DNA of 64,000 nt from Candidatus Zixiibacteriota bacterium (GCA_016933955.1 JAFGTT010000036.1:62001-126000), one strand, 5' to 3'. Numbered from the stretch's first letter, positions 32,316 through 41,704 are shown. Made by a program: numbers and translations. Notes: generated by a model from the letters alone, not told the origin.

Positions 32316-32864
32316 CTAATGCACCTTCACTTTCATCAGTCGATTTTTCAACTGACTCAGTCCGTACCGAATGGACCCGTCTATAATCTGATTGTGTAGC
32401 ATGACCACCATACCGCCAATCAACGATTTGTCTATTTTTTCATCCAGCTCGATTTTCATCGAGGTTTTCTTTTGCAGTTTCGCGATTAAAGCATTCCGCT
32501 CCTGATCGGTAATCGGGTGGGCCGTCAGGCAGATGGCCCTGGCCAGCCCTTTGTGTTCCCGAATCAATTCGTCCAGGTAATCGACAATATCCGGAAGGTA
32601 TTGAAACCTCCGTTTCTCCATCAAAACCTGGAGAAAGTCAAAGAAAGGAACCTCAAGACGGCCTTTGAAAGCCGTTTCGACCAGCGCTTTTTTCTTCCGG
32701 TCACTGATCTGCGGGGCGGTCATGAAATTGATCAGGGTTTCATCCTTTTTCAGATATTGGGCCAGAGCACTGAACTGCTCCCAGGCCTGATCAATCAGTT
32801 TCCGTTCCGCGGCAATCTCAAAAAGAGCCGTGGCATATTTTTTGGCAACCTGTTGAGCCAGCAT
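32316..32864 (-). CDS. atpH: ATP synthase delta subunit
   Basis: This is the peripheral-stalk cap joining F1 to subunit b, 182 residues. The N-terminal domain starts VAKKYATALFEIAAERK and the C-terminal signature is LIGGMVVMLHNQIIDGSIRYGLSQLK. It lies 4 bases after atpF, so it is likely coupled. Confidence 0.95.
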   Translation of the reverse strand: MLAQQVAKKYATALFEIAAERKLIDQAWEQFSALAQYLKKDETLINFMTAPQISDRKKKALVETAFKGRLEVPFFDFLQVLMEKRRFQYLPDIVDYLDELIREHKGLARAICLTAHPITDQERNALIAKLQKKTSMKIELDEKIDKSLIGGMVVMLHNQIIDGSIRYGLSQLKNRLMKVKVH

Positions 32865-32868
32865 ATTA

Positions 32869-33351
32869 TTACGCTTTCTCCACGTTGTCGATAAATTTGC
32901 CGATCAACTCCCGTTCTTTCTTCTCATCGAGCTTCTCGTGAAGAATCTTCTCGGCGGCCGTAAGGGTGATTCGGACCATATCTTCCTTGAGATGCACCTT
33001 GGCTTTAGCGACATCGCGGTCGAGCTGCTCGTTGGTGCGCGAGATAATCCCGCGGGCGTCATCCTGAGCACTCATCTTGATATCCGAAGCCAGCTTATTG
33101 GCCTCGTTAACCGCCTCGGCGATCTTCTGGCGCCGTTCCGCCTCGATATTCTTCAATTTCCCTTCATAATCGGCTTTGAGTACTTCGGCCGCGGCTTTCT
33201 CTTTCTCGATCTTCTTGAACTCATCGATTATTTTCTGGCGCCGCTCATCCATCATCCCCAGAAGCGGCTTCCAGGCGAATTTCTTCAGAAGCCAAACCGT
33301 GATCAAAAACCCGATTATGTGGGTTATTACTTGATATATTTCAAGATTCAT
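32869..33351 (-). CDS. atpF: ATP synthase subunit b
   Basis: This is the peripheral-stalk subunit, 160 residues, with one N-terminal membrane helix (about 8-25) and a long charged coiled coil starting near WKPLLGMMDERRQKI. A GGAGATT ribosome binding site precedes the ATG. A single b gene means a b homodimer rather than b/b'. Confidence 0.95.
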   Translation of the reverse strand: MNLEIYQVITHIIGFLITVWLLKKFAWKPLLGMMDERRQKIIDEFKKIEKEKAAAEVLKADYEGKLKNIEAERRQKIAEAVNEANKLASDIKMSAQDDARGIISRTNEQLDRDVAKAKVHLKEDMVRITLTAAEKILHEKLDEKKERELIGKFIDNVEKA

Positions 33352-33410
33352 TTATAATCTCCAACTCACAGTTGGTGAATTGCCGTTATCTCCTCAAACT
33401 CAATACAATC

Positions 33411-33644
33411 TTAGCCGATTTTGCCCATGAGAAGCAGGAGACCGACTAGAGCATAAATGGTCAACGCTTCGATAAATGCGGCACCGATAATCATACCCGT
33501 CTGAATCTTGCCGGCCGCTTCCGGCTGACGACCCATGGCTTCCATCGCCGAACCGACAGCCTTACCGAGTCCCAGACCCGAACCAATAGCCGCGACAGAA
33601 ACCGCAATCGGCAACGCAAATGACAATGCAGTTTGGTAATCCAT
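33411..33644 (-). CDS. atpE: ATP synthase subunit c
   Basis: This is the proteolipid of the rotor ring, 77 residues from the ATG at 33644, which has a perfect GGAGG site 5 bases upstream. The frame also allows a TTG at 33656. Two membrane helices flank the loop RQPEA. The ion-binding carboxylate is Glu59 in [11 protein letters not shown]. The residues that make sodium-specific rings (a Gln in helix 1 and Ser-Thr after the Glu) are replaced by Leu and Ala-Leu, so proton coupling is expected. Confidence 0.96.
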   Translation of the reverse strand: MDYQTALSFALPIAVSVAAIGSGLGLGKAVGSAMEAMGRQPEAAGKIQTGMIIGAAFIEALTIYALVGLLLLMGKIG

Positions 33645-33702
33645 TTTTTCCTCCAAATTGACGTTACTTAAATACTATATTATTATTTTAATTTCTTTCC
33701 AA

Positions 33703-34533
33703 TCAATGATGCTCCTCGTGGGGCAACATCATATAAAAATAAATGGTCGACAACATCGTGAACACCAGCGCCTGAATGGTCGAGGTCAACAGGGCCAGTA
33801 AAATAAAAGGTATCTGGAACGGGAATCCCACCGGGGATCCAAAGATATTCATAAACATAATTCCCAGCATCACAAAAGCACCAATAAGAATATCCTCGCC
33901 GGTGACATTACCGAAAAGACGAAGCGCCAGTGAGAACGGTTTGGCCAGCTCGCCGACAATATGAATCGGCAGATTTATGGGAGCTAGGGCCCAGGTCACG
34001 GCATCATTGGGTGAACCGAGCAGGTGATGGAAATATTTCCACAGCCCCAGTCGTTTTATACCGGTGTATTGAACATATAGAAACACCGTAATAGCCAGAC
34101 CGGCGGTAGTGTTGATTGATGATGTGGATGATTTGAAAAAGGGAATCAAACCGGCCAGGTTCATAAACCAGATATATATAAACAGGGTTCCCAAAAACGG
34201 CGTGAACTGCCTGGCTTCCTTGCCCATGACCGATTCGAACAGGTTAAACAATCCTTCCAGAATCATTTCGACAAGATTCTGCAACCGATCCGGAATTAAC
34301 TGCCGGCGGCGATAGGTGATAACCGCCATGGTTATCATGAACAGAGAGATCACCCCGGCGAAAATCAGGGTATCATAATGATGAGCAAAAGTTTTATTGA
34401 TAAAAGTGATCAGATTGGGGAGTTCAGGAACCCCGCCGCCTCCCTCGCCGTGACCACCGGCGGCATGTTCCGCCCCGTGTTCGGCCGTTTCTTGGACGGC
34501 CGTAAGAATATAAAATAGAAGCTTGTTATACAC
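33703..34533 (-). CDS. atpB: ATP synthase subunit a
   Basis: This is the stator half-channel subunit, 276 residues, with five or six membrane helices and the essential arginine in LALRLFGNV. A His/Glu/Gly-rich N-terminal segment (EHGAEHAAGGHGEGGGG) precedes helix 1. The C-terminus is histidine-rich. It overlaps the 3' end of atpI by 8 bases. Confidence 0.96.
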   Translation of the reverse strand: MYNKLLFYILTAVQETAEHGAEHAAGGHGEGGGGVPELPNLITFINKTFAHHYDTLIFAGVISLFMITMAVITYRRRQLIPDRLQNLVEMILEGLFNLFESVMGKEARQFTPFLGTLFIYIWFMNLAGLIPFFKSSTSSINTTAGLAITVFLYVQYTGIKRLGLWKYFHHLLGSPNDAVTWALAPINLPIHIVGELAKPFSLALRLFGNVTGEDILIGAFVMLGIMFMNIFGSPVGFPFQIPFILLALLTSTIQALVFTMLSTIYFYMMLPHEEHH

Positions 34534-34933
34534 TCTTCAAACTTTCCTGTCTATTTTTTATATCAGTGTTATCCATTTTTAAAATGGTTCGGCCGACTGC
34601 CTTGAGTACAATCACCAGAAGCACCACGGTGAATCCGATCAGCAATAGCACGGGGTTGAAATAATCGGAAGTTACCAGAAAATATCCGGCGGCGTAAAGA
34701 AGCGGGAATTTTACCAGAAGCATCACCAGGGCGGTTGTTTTATCCACTCCATCGGGCCTTAGTGAACTGCGCACCAACCGTTCCAGAAAATGCAGGTTAA
34801 TCATACCCCAGATTATACCGGTGAAAACTGAAAGGGCGGATACGAAACCGTAATAGAAGGATCCAAAAATGAGAATCAACAATGCCAATAAGCCCGATGT
34901 TTTCAATGTTCTGGTGATGAATCCTGTATCCAT
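34526..34933 (-). CDS. atpI: ATP synthase subunit I family protein
   Basis: This small protein, 135 residues from the ATG at 34933, has four membrane helices at about 14-30, 33-50, 73-90 and 97-115. It sits upstream of atpB as AtpI proteins do. In other bacteria these help c-ring assembly or magnesium supply and are not part of the finished enzyme. Sequence conservation in this family is low, so position carries most of the weight. Confidence 0.75.
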   Translation of the reverse strand: MDTGFITRTLKTSGLLALLILIFGSFYYGFVSALSVFTGIIWGMINLHFLERLVRSSLRPDGVDKTTALVMLLVKFPLLYAAGYFLVTSDYFNPVLLLIGFTVVLLVIVLKAVGRTILKMDNTDIKNRQESLKSV

Positions 34934-34947
34934 TGCCAACTAGCTCA

Positions 34948-35193
34948 TCAATTCGAATCCTGTTCGGCTTTTTTAATGATCCCGTAAATTTCGCGCCCGG
35001 AGGCGATAAATCCGAAAATCAAAAACAGGATCAACAGGTATGGTTCAGTGCCAAGCTTGCTATCGAGCCAGCGACCGATAAGAAACCCCACCACTGGTCC
35101 CACAACCAGCAGGATGGGTATAGTCCCCAGCAGGCCCAGCTGCCGAATTTGATTCCTTCCCTTAGCCTTCTTGGGCTCCTTCGACCCGGGCAT
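34948..35193 (-). CDS. atpZ: AtpZ/AtpI-type accessory protein
   Basis: This 81-residue protein starts at ATG 35193 with a GGGTG site. A GTG at 35211 is the alternative. A basic N-terminus (PKKAKGRNQIRQ) precedes two membrane helices with the family pattern GPVVGFLIGRWLDSKLGTEPYL and a GREIYGIIKK ending. It is the first gene of the atp operon. AtpZ proteins form Mg/Ca transporters with AtpI or aid assembly in other species. Confidence 0.8.
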   Translation of the reverse strand: MPGSKEPKKAKGRNQIRQLGLLGTIPILLVVGPVVGFLIGRWLDSKLGTEPYLLILFLIFGFIASGREIYGIIKKAEQDSN

Positions 35194-35227
35194 AAAACAC
35201 CCATAAGTCACACAATTAAAGATTTGA

Positions 35228-35255
35228 AATATAGTCCCTCGGCCATAAAAGTCAA
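35228..35255 (-). promoter_or_regulatory. Promoter of the atp operon
   Basis: On the minus strand TTGACT and TATATT are 16 bases apart. Transcription would start near 35221 and leave a leader of about 28 bases before the atpZ ATG at 35193. Confidence 0.6.
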
Positions 35256-35528
35256 TAGAAAATGTCGAGGAAAAGTGAAAAATTTCACGTTTAGACTGAA
35301 TTTTGACAGCAATTTGCCGCCCTTATAAAACTTATAATAAAATCAGGGCCATAGAGATAACAGCAATTATCGACATTGGACTAAAATTAGTTGATATACG
35401 TATAAGATGCAAATCGATCAAAACCAATATTTCGAAATAATCGCCTGGTTTTCACGGATATTCTCCCATAAGTAAAACGGGTAATCACAGGATCGCCCAT
35501 GATATTTATCCAAATCCCAAACTTGATT
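35256..35528. other. Intergenic spacer
   Basis: This AT-rich spacer lies between the atp promoter and the M16 peptidase stop. The only structure I see is a small GTGAAA/TTTCAC dyad at 35274-35287, just upstream of the -35. No terminator with a T run and no coding potential were found. Confidence 0.5.
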
Positions 35529-38500
35529 TTATTCCGCCGTCAACCAGTAATCCCTCGGATACAGTCGATAGACTGTCTGTGGCGATTCGGTTTCGGCAAT
35601 ATATCTCTCCAGCGATTCAAACTGGGATTCCGGACCGACCACAAAGAAAAGTCCATCGCGACTTTGTGACACCGGCGTGCCATAACCGATAATAACCGGA
35701 CCATATACCGCTTCCATACGCTTCTCAATAATATCATACAGCTCGGCCTGCTTCCTGATATCAAGGACTTTCTGTCGGAAATTGCTGATCCGCTCGGGGG
35801 TGTATCCATCAGTCAGGTCAGCGGCCATATCCCGTCCGCGGCTTTCATAACGCGATGGTGCGCGCGAAAATCCGAAGACCTGGGCAATGGCGTAATCGGT
35901 CAGGGTGGAATCATATTGGGCGTTTTTCAATTCTCCGGCCACAAATCGCATGGTCTCGGCAACATCGGGACAGCGTTCGGCATAGTACGATACTCGACCA
36001 TTACCCTGGTCATAAGTATATCCGTTGCTGTAGGCCAGCCCGGCCGCCCAGGTTTTCATAAACAACCCGTGCGGTCCGCCTCCGCCCATCAATTTACCGG
36101 AGAGACAATCGAGGACGGCGGTGGTCGAAGTATCGTAAAACGGTTCGGCAATCCTGGCCGAAAAGATAAGAGCGCCGTTATTGGTACCGGTATGTACCAA
36201 TCCTACAAATTTCGGATTATCAGCCTCGGGATGACGGCTTTTGAGCCGTTCGGCAACTCGCTTGGTGGGTTCATAATTTTGATAAATCGACCTGGCTGTA
36301 CCATCCAGATCGGCTACCAAGGTATTAATTTTTCCCATGACCGCCTTCCGGTCGGAGGAATTAGATACCATATACATACGGGCATTGTCGACTCGACGGA
36401 TTAAATTTAAGATCTGGTTAATTTCGGCAATCGCCGTTTCCGGTTCGACCATCAGGTCATCTTTGGTTTCCCGGCACAGGTAAGCCCAGTCTCTTTCAAG
36501 ATCGGCATCGGGAATATCGGACAGGGTTGCCTTGAGCGAGATATAAATTTCCCGGGCGATTTTATTGGACGGCTCGGCTAATTGTCTGACTATCTCCATA
36601 ATTCTGGAAGCCGGTTCATCATCTGCCGGGCCCTGATCGGCATCAAGGACCGAAAGCAAAGACTGCAGTTGATCGCGGTTCCGACCAATCCCGGAGGCGG
36701 CCAGAATTTCGAGAATTTCCGATAAACCGGCCCGCTCTTTTTCCGCCCCCGGATCAGTAAACATCCATTTCAGACGCTGGAAATGATGAGTCTGAGTCAA
36801 AAAACAGGCGGTCGTCATAATAAGAGGATTTTCCTGGTATTTATAGCCCGCGGCCGGAATAGAAAGCCAGTACTCCTCAGAACCCTTGGTACGGTTACGG
36901 GACGATTGAATTGACTGATCGATGAGATCAATGATTCTTGGGATATTCTCGACAGCCAGATAAGGGGAATAGAGCGAAAATCGCATCCAGTCCAAAGCGT
37001 TATCTAATTCCGCCGGGTTGCTTCCCGCCCCGGTCAAAAGTAGTTCCACGCGACCGGTTTGATTGTTGCGCTCGAATCCGGCCGAAAGATTCAATACTTC
37101 CCGGCGTAATCGCTCTTGCATTTCATCATAAGTCACCTTCCGGCCATTTTCATAAACGCCAATCTCGGTAAGTAGATCCGGCAGTAACGGCACATAGACC
37201 ATTTTCGATTCGGGAATAACATCGAGCCTCATGGCCAGGTTGACTTCAGAAGAGGTCATATTCTCAAAAGTGGAAGCCACCAGTGGCACCCCGCCGGACA
37301 GTATCATGGTTTCATAAATTAATTGATCGTCAAGAGTCAAGGGCGGATTGTCGATGAATCCGGGCAATTCGTCGCTGGCCGCCAAAGCCTCAAGTTCCGT
37401 GGTTTTGGCATCAAATTCCTTCTTATATTCACGGATGGCCAGTTGGGTGTCATCCACCCCGTATTTCTTTTTAAAATCCTCGACATATCCGGCCAGCCGA
37501 TGTTGTTTTGCTTCATTTTTTTCTTTCAGCATACCGGGATTTGGGATTGCCCCGAGGGCGTACGGTTTGGTCTCAATCAGGTGCCAATCCTTAATCTTCT
37601 CGTTCCAGATATTGCCATCAAGATTAAGCAGGCTGTCGATGTAATCAAACCGCTCACTCAGCATAAGCGATTTGTGAAAACCGCTTTCATCCTCAAGATT
37701 TTTCAGCATATCCAGCCATTGGCCCGATATACCTCGATATCCAAACATGGGTGGTGAATTAAGAGCATTCTCAATCTGCTTGCGAGCCTGCAATAGATGA
37801 CTCCTGGCACGATCGTTAAATTTGTTTAATTCCGCTGAACCGGCGGGATATTCGGCAATTTCCCTGATCGCCGCAACAACCATATTCCGGACACTGTCAA
37901 TCATCGGTTGATTAATCATGCGGTTGGTAATACCGTTCATACCAAGATACACCGAAATACCCTGATCGGAATCAAGACCGGCATAGAGGCTGGTAGCGCC
38001 AATATCAATTTTACGGGTTTCGGAATTGATGAACAGATCATAAAGATTCGAAGTCTGGCTGTTTGCGAAAGTGGTTACAAATAATTCCAGGGCGGCCCGT
38101 TCCCGGAAATCGAGTTCCAGATCGGCGGGCCACTCATATTGCATAAAACCGGGATCCTCCGGATTTCCGCTGGGATAATTGACAATTTTGAGAGTCCCGA
38201 TCGGGGCAGGTTTCTTTGCCGGAAAATCAATACCGCCAATACCCTGGTGAGTGCTGGAATCCGGGTAATCCTGACACCGATTCAGAATTTCATCCATCCG
38301 GCCCAGAAAAGAATCCACCGAAATCTCTTCCGGAATGGAAACAATGACACCCATATTAGCCAGGTGATAAGTCCGCCGATGGAAGTCCCACAAATCCTTC
38401 GGGATCATGCCCCGCATAACATCAGGATCGCCTCCGGAAACATAGGTGAGAGAGTGATCGTCACCATATACCATGGTACCCAATTCACGCCAGGTATGGT

Positions 38501-39107
38501 ACCACGGTTTTTCAAAGGCGCTCACCATTTCGGTGTATACCGTACCTTTTTCATCGAGACTTAGGGAGCTGTCTTCGGGATCGATATTGATGCCGATATG
38601 ACAAACCTCGCGCCGAATTTCCTCATCCGTGAAATCCGGATGCAACAGAGCTTGGAGTTTGGCCTCGAAAATTTTATAGAAGGTATCCTCTCCCGCAATG
38701 GTGTTAAAATGATAACAAGTATAGTATTGACCGGTGAAAGCACTGCTGCTGGCCAGGGCCATATCTTCAAGGGCCGCCACATAACGACCCCGGTTGCCTT
38801 TACCCAGAAGCAGATGCTCGCAGGCGTGAGGTTCACCCTTGCTGGAATATATCGGGGTTTTTACCCAATAGAAAGCCTGCGGAACCGATTGAATCTGCAA
38901 CAGATCAATAACATAGCCGTAACGCTCTGAAATGAACCTGGCTCCGAAAGCCTTACCCTTGGCATTGTCATAAACATTGGCGGTTTTGAATCCATGAATA
39001 ACCTGATCGGGCTGTAAATTCTCGAAATATTGGCCGGCAAGGATCGGCGAAAGACAGATCAAGATTACTATTGAAATAAATCCCCAAATCCGCAAAATAC
39101 GCGCCAT
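35529..39107 (-). CDS. Exported M16C-family zinc metallopeptidase (PreP/falcilysin-like)
   Basis: This is a single-chain 1192-residue peptidase with a signal peptide (hydrophobic 7-24, ending LAG). The inverted zinc motif HxxEH is His94-Ala-Cys-Glu97-His98. The third ligand is probably Glu193 in EKGTVYTEM, 95 residues after His98, close to the spacing in PreP. The C-terminal half repeats the fold without the motif, as expected for an M16C clamp that digests peptides enclosed in a chamber. The signal peptide points to the periplasm, probably for peptide clearance. It is transcribed alone. An AGGAAAGG site precedes the ATG. Confidence 0.88.
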   Translation of the reverse strand: MARILRIWGFISIVILICLSPILAGQYFENLQPDQVIHGFKTANVYDNAKGKAFGARFISERYGYVIDLLQIQSVPQAFYWVKTPIYSSKGEPHACEHLLLGKGNRGRYVAALEDMALASSSAFTGQYYTCYHFNTIAGEDTFYKIFEAKLQALLHPDFTDEEIRREVCHIGINIDPEDSSLSLDEKGTVYTEMVSAFEKPWYHTWRELGTMVYGDDHSLTYVSGGDPDVMRGMIPKDLWDFHRRTYHLANMGVIVSIPEEISVDSFLGRMDEILNRCQDYPDSSTHQGIGGIDFPAKKPAPIGTLKIVNYPSGNPEDPGFMQYEWPADLELDFRERAALELFVTTFANSQTSNLYDLFINSETRKIDIGATSLYAGLDSDQGISVYLGMNGITNRMINQPMIDSVRNMVVAAIREIAEYPAGSAELNKFNDRARSHLLQARKQIENALNSPPMFGYRGISGQWLDMLKNLEDESGFHKSLMLSERFDYIDSLLNLDGNIWNEKIKDWHLIETKPYALGAIPNPGMLKEKNEAKQHRLAGYVEDFKKKYGVDDTQLAIREYKKEFDAKTTELEALAASDELPGFIDNPPLTLDDQLIYETMILSGGVPLVASTFENMTSSEVNLAMRLDVIPESKMVYVPLLPDLLTEIGVYENGRKVTYDEMQERLRREVLNLSAGFERNNQTGRVELLLTGAGSNPAELDNALDWMRFSLYSPYLAVENIPRIIDLIDQSIQSSRNRTKGSEEYWLSIPAAGYKYQENPLIMTTACFLTQTHHFQRLKWMFTDPGAEKERAGLSEILEILAASGIGRNRDQLQSLLSVLDADQGPADDEPASRIMEIVRQLAEPSNKIAREIYISLKATLSDIPDADLERDWAYLCRETKDDLMVEPETAIAEINQILNLIRRVDNARMYMVSNSSDRKAVMGKINTLVADLDGTARSIYQNYEPTKRVAERLKSRHPEADNPKFVGLVHTGTNNGALIFSARIAEPFYDTSTTAVLDCLSGKLMGGGGPHGLFMKTWAAGLAYSNGYTYDQGNGRVSYYAERCPDVAETMRFVAGELKNAQYDSTLTDYAIAQVFGFSRAPSRYESRGRDMAADLTDGYTPERISNFRQKVLDIRKQAELYDIIEKRMEAVYGPVIIGYGTPVSQSRDGLFFVVGPESQFESLERYIAETESPQTVYRLYPRDYWLTAE

Positions 39108-39150
39108 AATTAGATTCCTTTCCTGTTATCGAACATAGTTTTTGCCATTC

Positions 39151-39179
39151 AAGATAGCACACAGGTATCGATTTTACAA
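39151..39179 (-). promoter_or_regulatory. Candidate promoter of the M16 peptidase gene
   Basis: On the minus strand TTGTAA and TATCTT are 17 bases apart, giving a leader of about 35-40 bases before the ATG at 39107. The flanking region is very AT-rich, so chance matches are possible. Confidence 0.35.
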
Positions 39180-39290
39180 TTGATTTACACATTTTAAAAT
39201 TACAATAGTATCATAAATAAGTTTTAACATTTTCTTGATATCTCGGTTATGGATTATTAAAAAGACCCCAAACGTCATATTTTATTAATT

Positions 39291-40652
39291 ATGCCGATTG
39301 ATAAAAGAAGAATATTTAAAATTAATGATGTTCGGATCGAAATCGGTCCGATAGTGTACTGGATGAGTCGCGATCAGAGAGTCAATGACAACTGGTCCCT
39401 TCACTACGCCATGGAACTGGCCGATCATTCCGGCCGGGCCGTCGCCGTAATTTTCAATCTGGTTCCAGAATATCTCGGGGCGACCTTGAGGCAGTATAAT
39501 TTCATGCTTAAGGGGCTTTGGGAAGTGCAGTCAGGCTTGGAAAAATTAAATATTCCTTTCTTTCTCCTGACCGGCCAACCGGAGGATACCATTCCGAAAT
39601 TCCTCAGAGCCACCCGGACAGGGGTGTTAATTACGGATTTTTCCCCTCTCAAAATCAATCTTACCTGGCAGGAGAAAATTGCGAAGATAATTAAGATTCC
39701 CTTTTATGAAGTGGATAGTCATAATATTGTACCCTGCCGTTATGTATCTAAAAAACAGGAATTTGCGGCCCGTACGATCCGCCCCAAAATAAACCGTATT
39801 CTGGATGAATTTCTGACTGAGTTTCCCTCAATAAAAAAACACAAATATCAATGGGTCGGTGATATCCCTCATATAAACTGGACGGGTCTACATAAAAGGC
39901 TGAAAATCGACAAATCGGTAAAACCAGTGCCCGACATTCAGCCGGGTCAAAAGGCGGCCATGAAAATTCTAAGCGGTTTTATCAGGACTAAATTGTCGAA
40001 TTATGCCAACCGCAGAAATAATCCGGATAAAGATTTTCAATCCGGTCTTTCTCCTTATCTCCATTTCGGAAATATAAGCGCCCAGCGAGTAGCCATCGAA
40101 GTTCAAAAGGCCAATGGCATTACCGGGGTGAAGGAGTCTTTTCTGGAGGAGTTGATTGTCCGCCGGGAGCTGTCGGATAATTTCTGTTTTTATAATTGCA
40201 AATATGATGCCTTTGATGGTTTCCCGGAATGGGCCCGAAAATCACTCGATCAACACCGATCCGATCCACGAGAGTTTATTTATTCGCTTGAACAACTGGA
40301 GCAGGCCGAAACTCATGACCGACTCTGGAATACAGCACAGATGGAAATGGTGAAAACGGGCAAGATGCATGGATATATGCGGATGTATTGGGCCAAGAAG
40401 ATATTGGAATGGAGTCCGTCTCCCGAACGGGCACTGGAAACGGCCATTTATCTTAATGACAGGTATGAGCTGGATGGACGAGATCCGAATGGTTATGCCG
40501 GGATTGCCTGGTCAATCGGCGGTGTCCACGACCGACCCTGGCTGGAACGCGAAATATTCGGGAAAATCAGGTTTATGAGTTTTGCCGGATGTAAAAGGAA
40601 ATTCCATATAGAGAAATATATCGATTTGGTGTTAAAAAAGCAGGCGGGATAA
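39291..40652 (+). CDS. phr: Class II CPD photolyase
   Basis: This FAD enzyme repairs cyclobutane pyrimidine dimers with blue light. The 453-residue protein shows class II signatures: VYWMSRDQRVNDNWSL near 27-42, LIVRRELSDNF, NDRYELDGRDPNGYAG and AWSIGGVHDRPW. No ribosome binding site is evident before the ATG. The SRPBCC gene follows 6 bases later and is probably cotranscribed. Presence of photolyase suggests that the lineage is exposed to light at least at times. Confidence 0.94.
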   Translation: MPIDKRRIFKINDVRIEIGPIVYWMSRDQRVNDNWSLHYAMELADHSGRAVAVIFNLVPEYLGATLRQYNFMLKGLWEVQSGLEKLNIPFFLLTGQPEDTIPKFLRATRTGVLITDFSPLKINLTWQEKIAKIIKIPFYEVDSHNIVPCRYVSKKQEFAARTIRPKINRILDEFLTEFPSIKKHKYQWVGDIPHINWTGLHKRLKIDKSVKPVPDIQPGQKAAMKILSGFIRTKLSNYANRRNNPDKDFQSGLSPYLHFGNISAQRVAIEVQKANGITGVKESFLEELIVRRELSDNFCFYNCKYDAFDGFPEWARKSLDQHRSDPREFIYSLEQLEQAETHDRLWNTAQMEMVKTGKMHGYMRMYWAKKILEWSPSPERALETAIYLNDRYELDGRDPNGYAGIAWSIGGVHDRPWLEREIFGKIRFMSFAGCKRKFHIEKYIDLVLKKQAG

Positions 40653-40658
40653 TCAAGG

Positions 40659-41111
40659 ATGAAAATATATTCGCTCAGAAGGGAGCAATTAATAAAGAAG
40701 CCGCTATCAGAAGTATTTGCTTTTTTTGCAAAGCCCGAAAATCTGGCTTGTCTAACGCCACCATCTCTTGGTTTTCGCATTCTCACACCCACTCCCATAA
40801 TTATGAAAGAAGGCACCGTGATCGACTATAATATCCGCGTAATGGGCTTCAAATGGCACTGGAAATCGATAATATCGCACTATGAACCTCCTTATAAATT
40901 CGTCGATGAACAACTTAAGGGACCGTACAAATCCTGGCACCATACTCACATGTTTATTGAAAAACCGGGAGGAACGTTGGTTATCGATGAAGTCCGTTAT
41001 GCCATTATAAATAGTCCTTTGGATTCAATAATGCATGTCCTGTACATTAAAAAAAGATTGAATGAAGTATTTGATTATCGTATGAGGAAACTTAAGCGAA
41101 AATTCAGTTGA
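40659..41111 (+). CDS. SRPBCC-fold ligand-binding protein
   Basis: This 150-residue START/Bet v 1-like protein has the family pattern of an N-terminal helix after PLSEVFAFFAKPENLACLTPPS, then a curved sheet with VDEQLKGPYKSWHHTHMFIE and a C-terminal helix. Such proteins bind hydrophobic ligands. This subgroup (CDP-paratose-epimerase-associated or cyclase/dehydrase-like) is often found beside photolyase genes. The function is unknown. It is 6 bases after phr. Confidence 0.75.
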   Translation: MKIYSLRREQLIKKPLSEVFAFFAKPENLACLTPPSLGFRILTPTPIIMKEGTVIDYNIRVMGFKWHWKSIISHYEPPYKFVDEQLKGPYKSWHHTHMFIEKPGGTLVIDEVRYAIINSPLDSIMHVLYIKKRLNEVFDYRMRKLKRKFS

Positions 41112-41258
41112 GTTCAACCCGGATTGATTTATGTCCTGATAGTTAATGAATTTTCTATCGAATGGCAATTCCAGGTGATCAAAGGGCGATTTCCGGATAA
41201 AGAATATTCAATAATATAAGCGATTCAGATTCCTTCTGATATAACGGATAAAAAAAAT

Positions 41259-41294
41259 CAGGGCGGGGACGTGGGCACCCTGCCCTGTTTTTAA
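41259..41294 (+). terminator. Rho-independent terminator
   Basis: The stem CAGGGCGGGG / CCCTGCCCTG, with one bulge and an ACGTGGGCA-like loop, is followed by TTTTTAA. It lies about 150 bases after the SRPBCC stop and probably ends the phr transcript. Confidence 0.75.
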
Positions 41295-41569
41295 TTGCAT
41301 TAAGGAGCGCAGATTAAGGCGGCGCGGATGCTCACAGACTGGAAGAAATCCGTGGGCGGGCCTGTTAAACACCCGCGCCAGCATGGCAATCTAATACCGG
41401 TTCTTATATATATGGCGTGGATCGGAATACCGGCACAAAGCAAGGAAACCATGCGGGGCCTTGTAATAAGCGTTTTTGTTTCTCAGCCATCCAATATTCA
41501 GGCCCAAGAAACCATTTTTACATAAGAAACTCCTGTATAATCAGCAATTTAATCTTCGAAATGAATTAA
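41295..41569 (+). other. Non-coding spacer with GC-rich nested dyads
   Basis: The stretch 41320-41390 is GC-rich inside an AT-rich spacer. It contains ATGCT (41327-41331) pairing with AGCAT (41381-41385), an inner GGA/TCC hairpin and an inner GGCGGG / CCGCGCC hairpin. A 65-codon ORF at 41328-41525 overlaps it but has poor codon content and no well-placed ribosome binding site. It may be a structured RNA or a decayed element. I recognise no known riboswitch. Confidence 0.3.
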
Positions 41570-41585
41570 TGGCAACTTACGTGCC
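41570..41585 (+). promoter_or_regulatory. Candidate sigma54 (-24/-12) promoter
   Basis: TGGCA...TGC places GG (41571-41572) and GC (41583-41584) exactly 10 bases apart, matching the core of the sigma54 consensus. It lies upstream of a sigma54 activator gene, so autoregulation is plausible. Transcription would start near 41596. Confidence 0.45.
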
Positions 41586-41589
41586 AAAA

Positions 41590-41687
41590 TTGAAAATTGC
41601 GTAAACCGCTAATTTTCAACAGATTAATATCAATCAACATATTGACATTAATAAATAATATTTTAAAATGAAATAGCGATATTTCAT
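41590..41687. promoter_or_regulatory. Three successive inverted repeats upstream of the sigma54 regulator
   Basis: Dyad 1 (41590-41619) is TTGAAAATTGCG / CGC-T-AATTTTCAA around TAAAC. Dyad 2 (41623-41652) is ATTAAT-n-TCAA / TTGA-n-ATTAAT with an 8-base centre. Dyad 3 (41668-41687) is ATGAAATA / TATTTCAT around GCGA, ending 3 bases before the GAAGGAG ribosome binding site. They could be operator sites for an autoregulator or other protein. The AT-rich background raises the chance of random dyads, but 12- and 8-base arms are long. Confidence 0.5.
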
Positions 41688-41704
41688 TATGAAGGAGTTG
41701 CCGA

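Noticed and set aside
33411-33644. Sodium-driven ATP synthase
   Set aside because: The c subunit lacks the Gln in helix 1 and the Ser/Thr after the carboxylate that mark sodium rings.
41328-41525. 65-codon ORF upstream of the sigma54 regulator
   Set aside because: The AAGGAG at 41301 is over 20 bases from the ATG and the protein has no recognisable pattern; the region looks structural.
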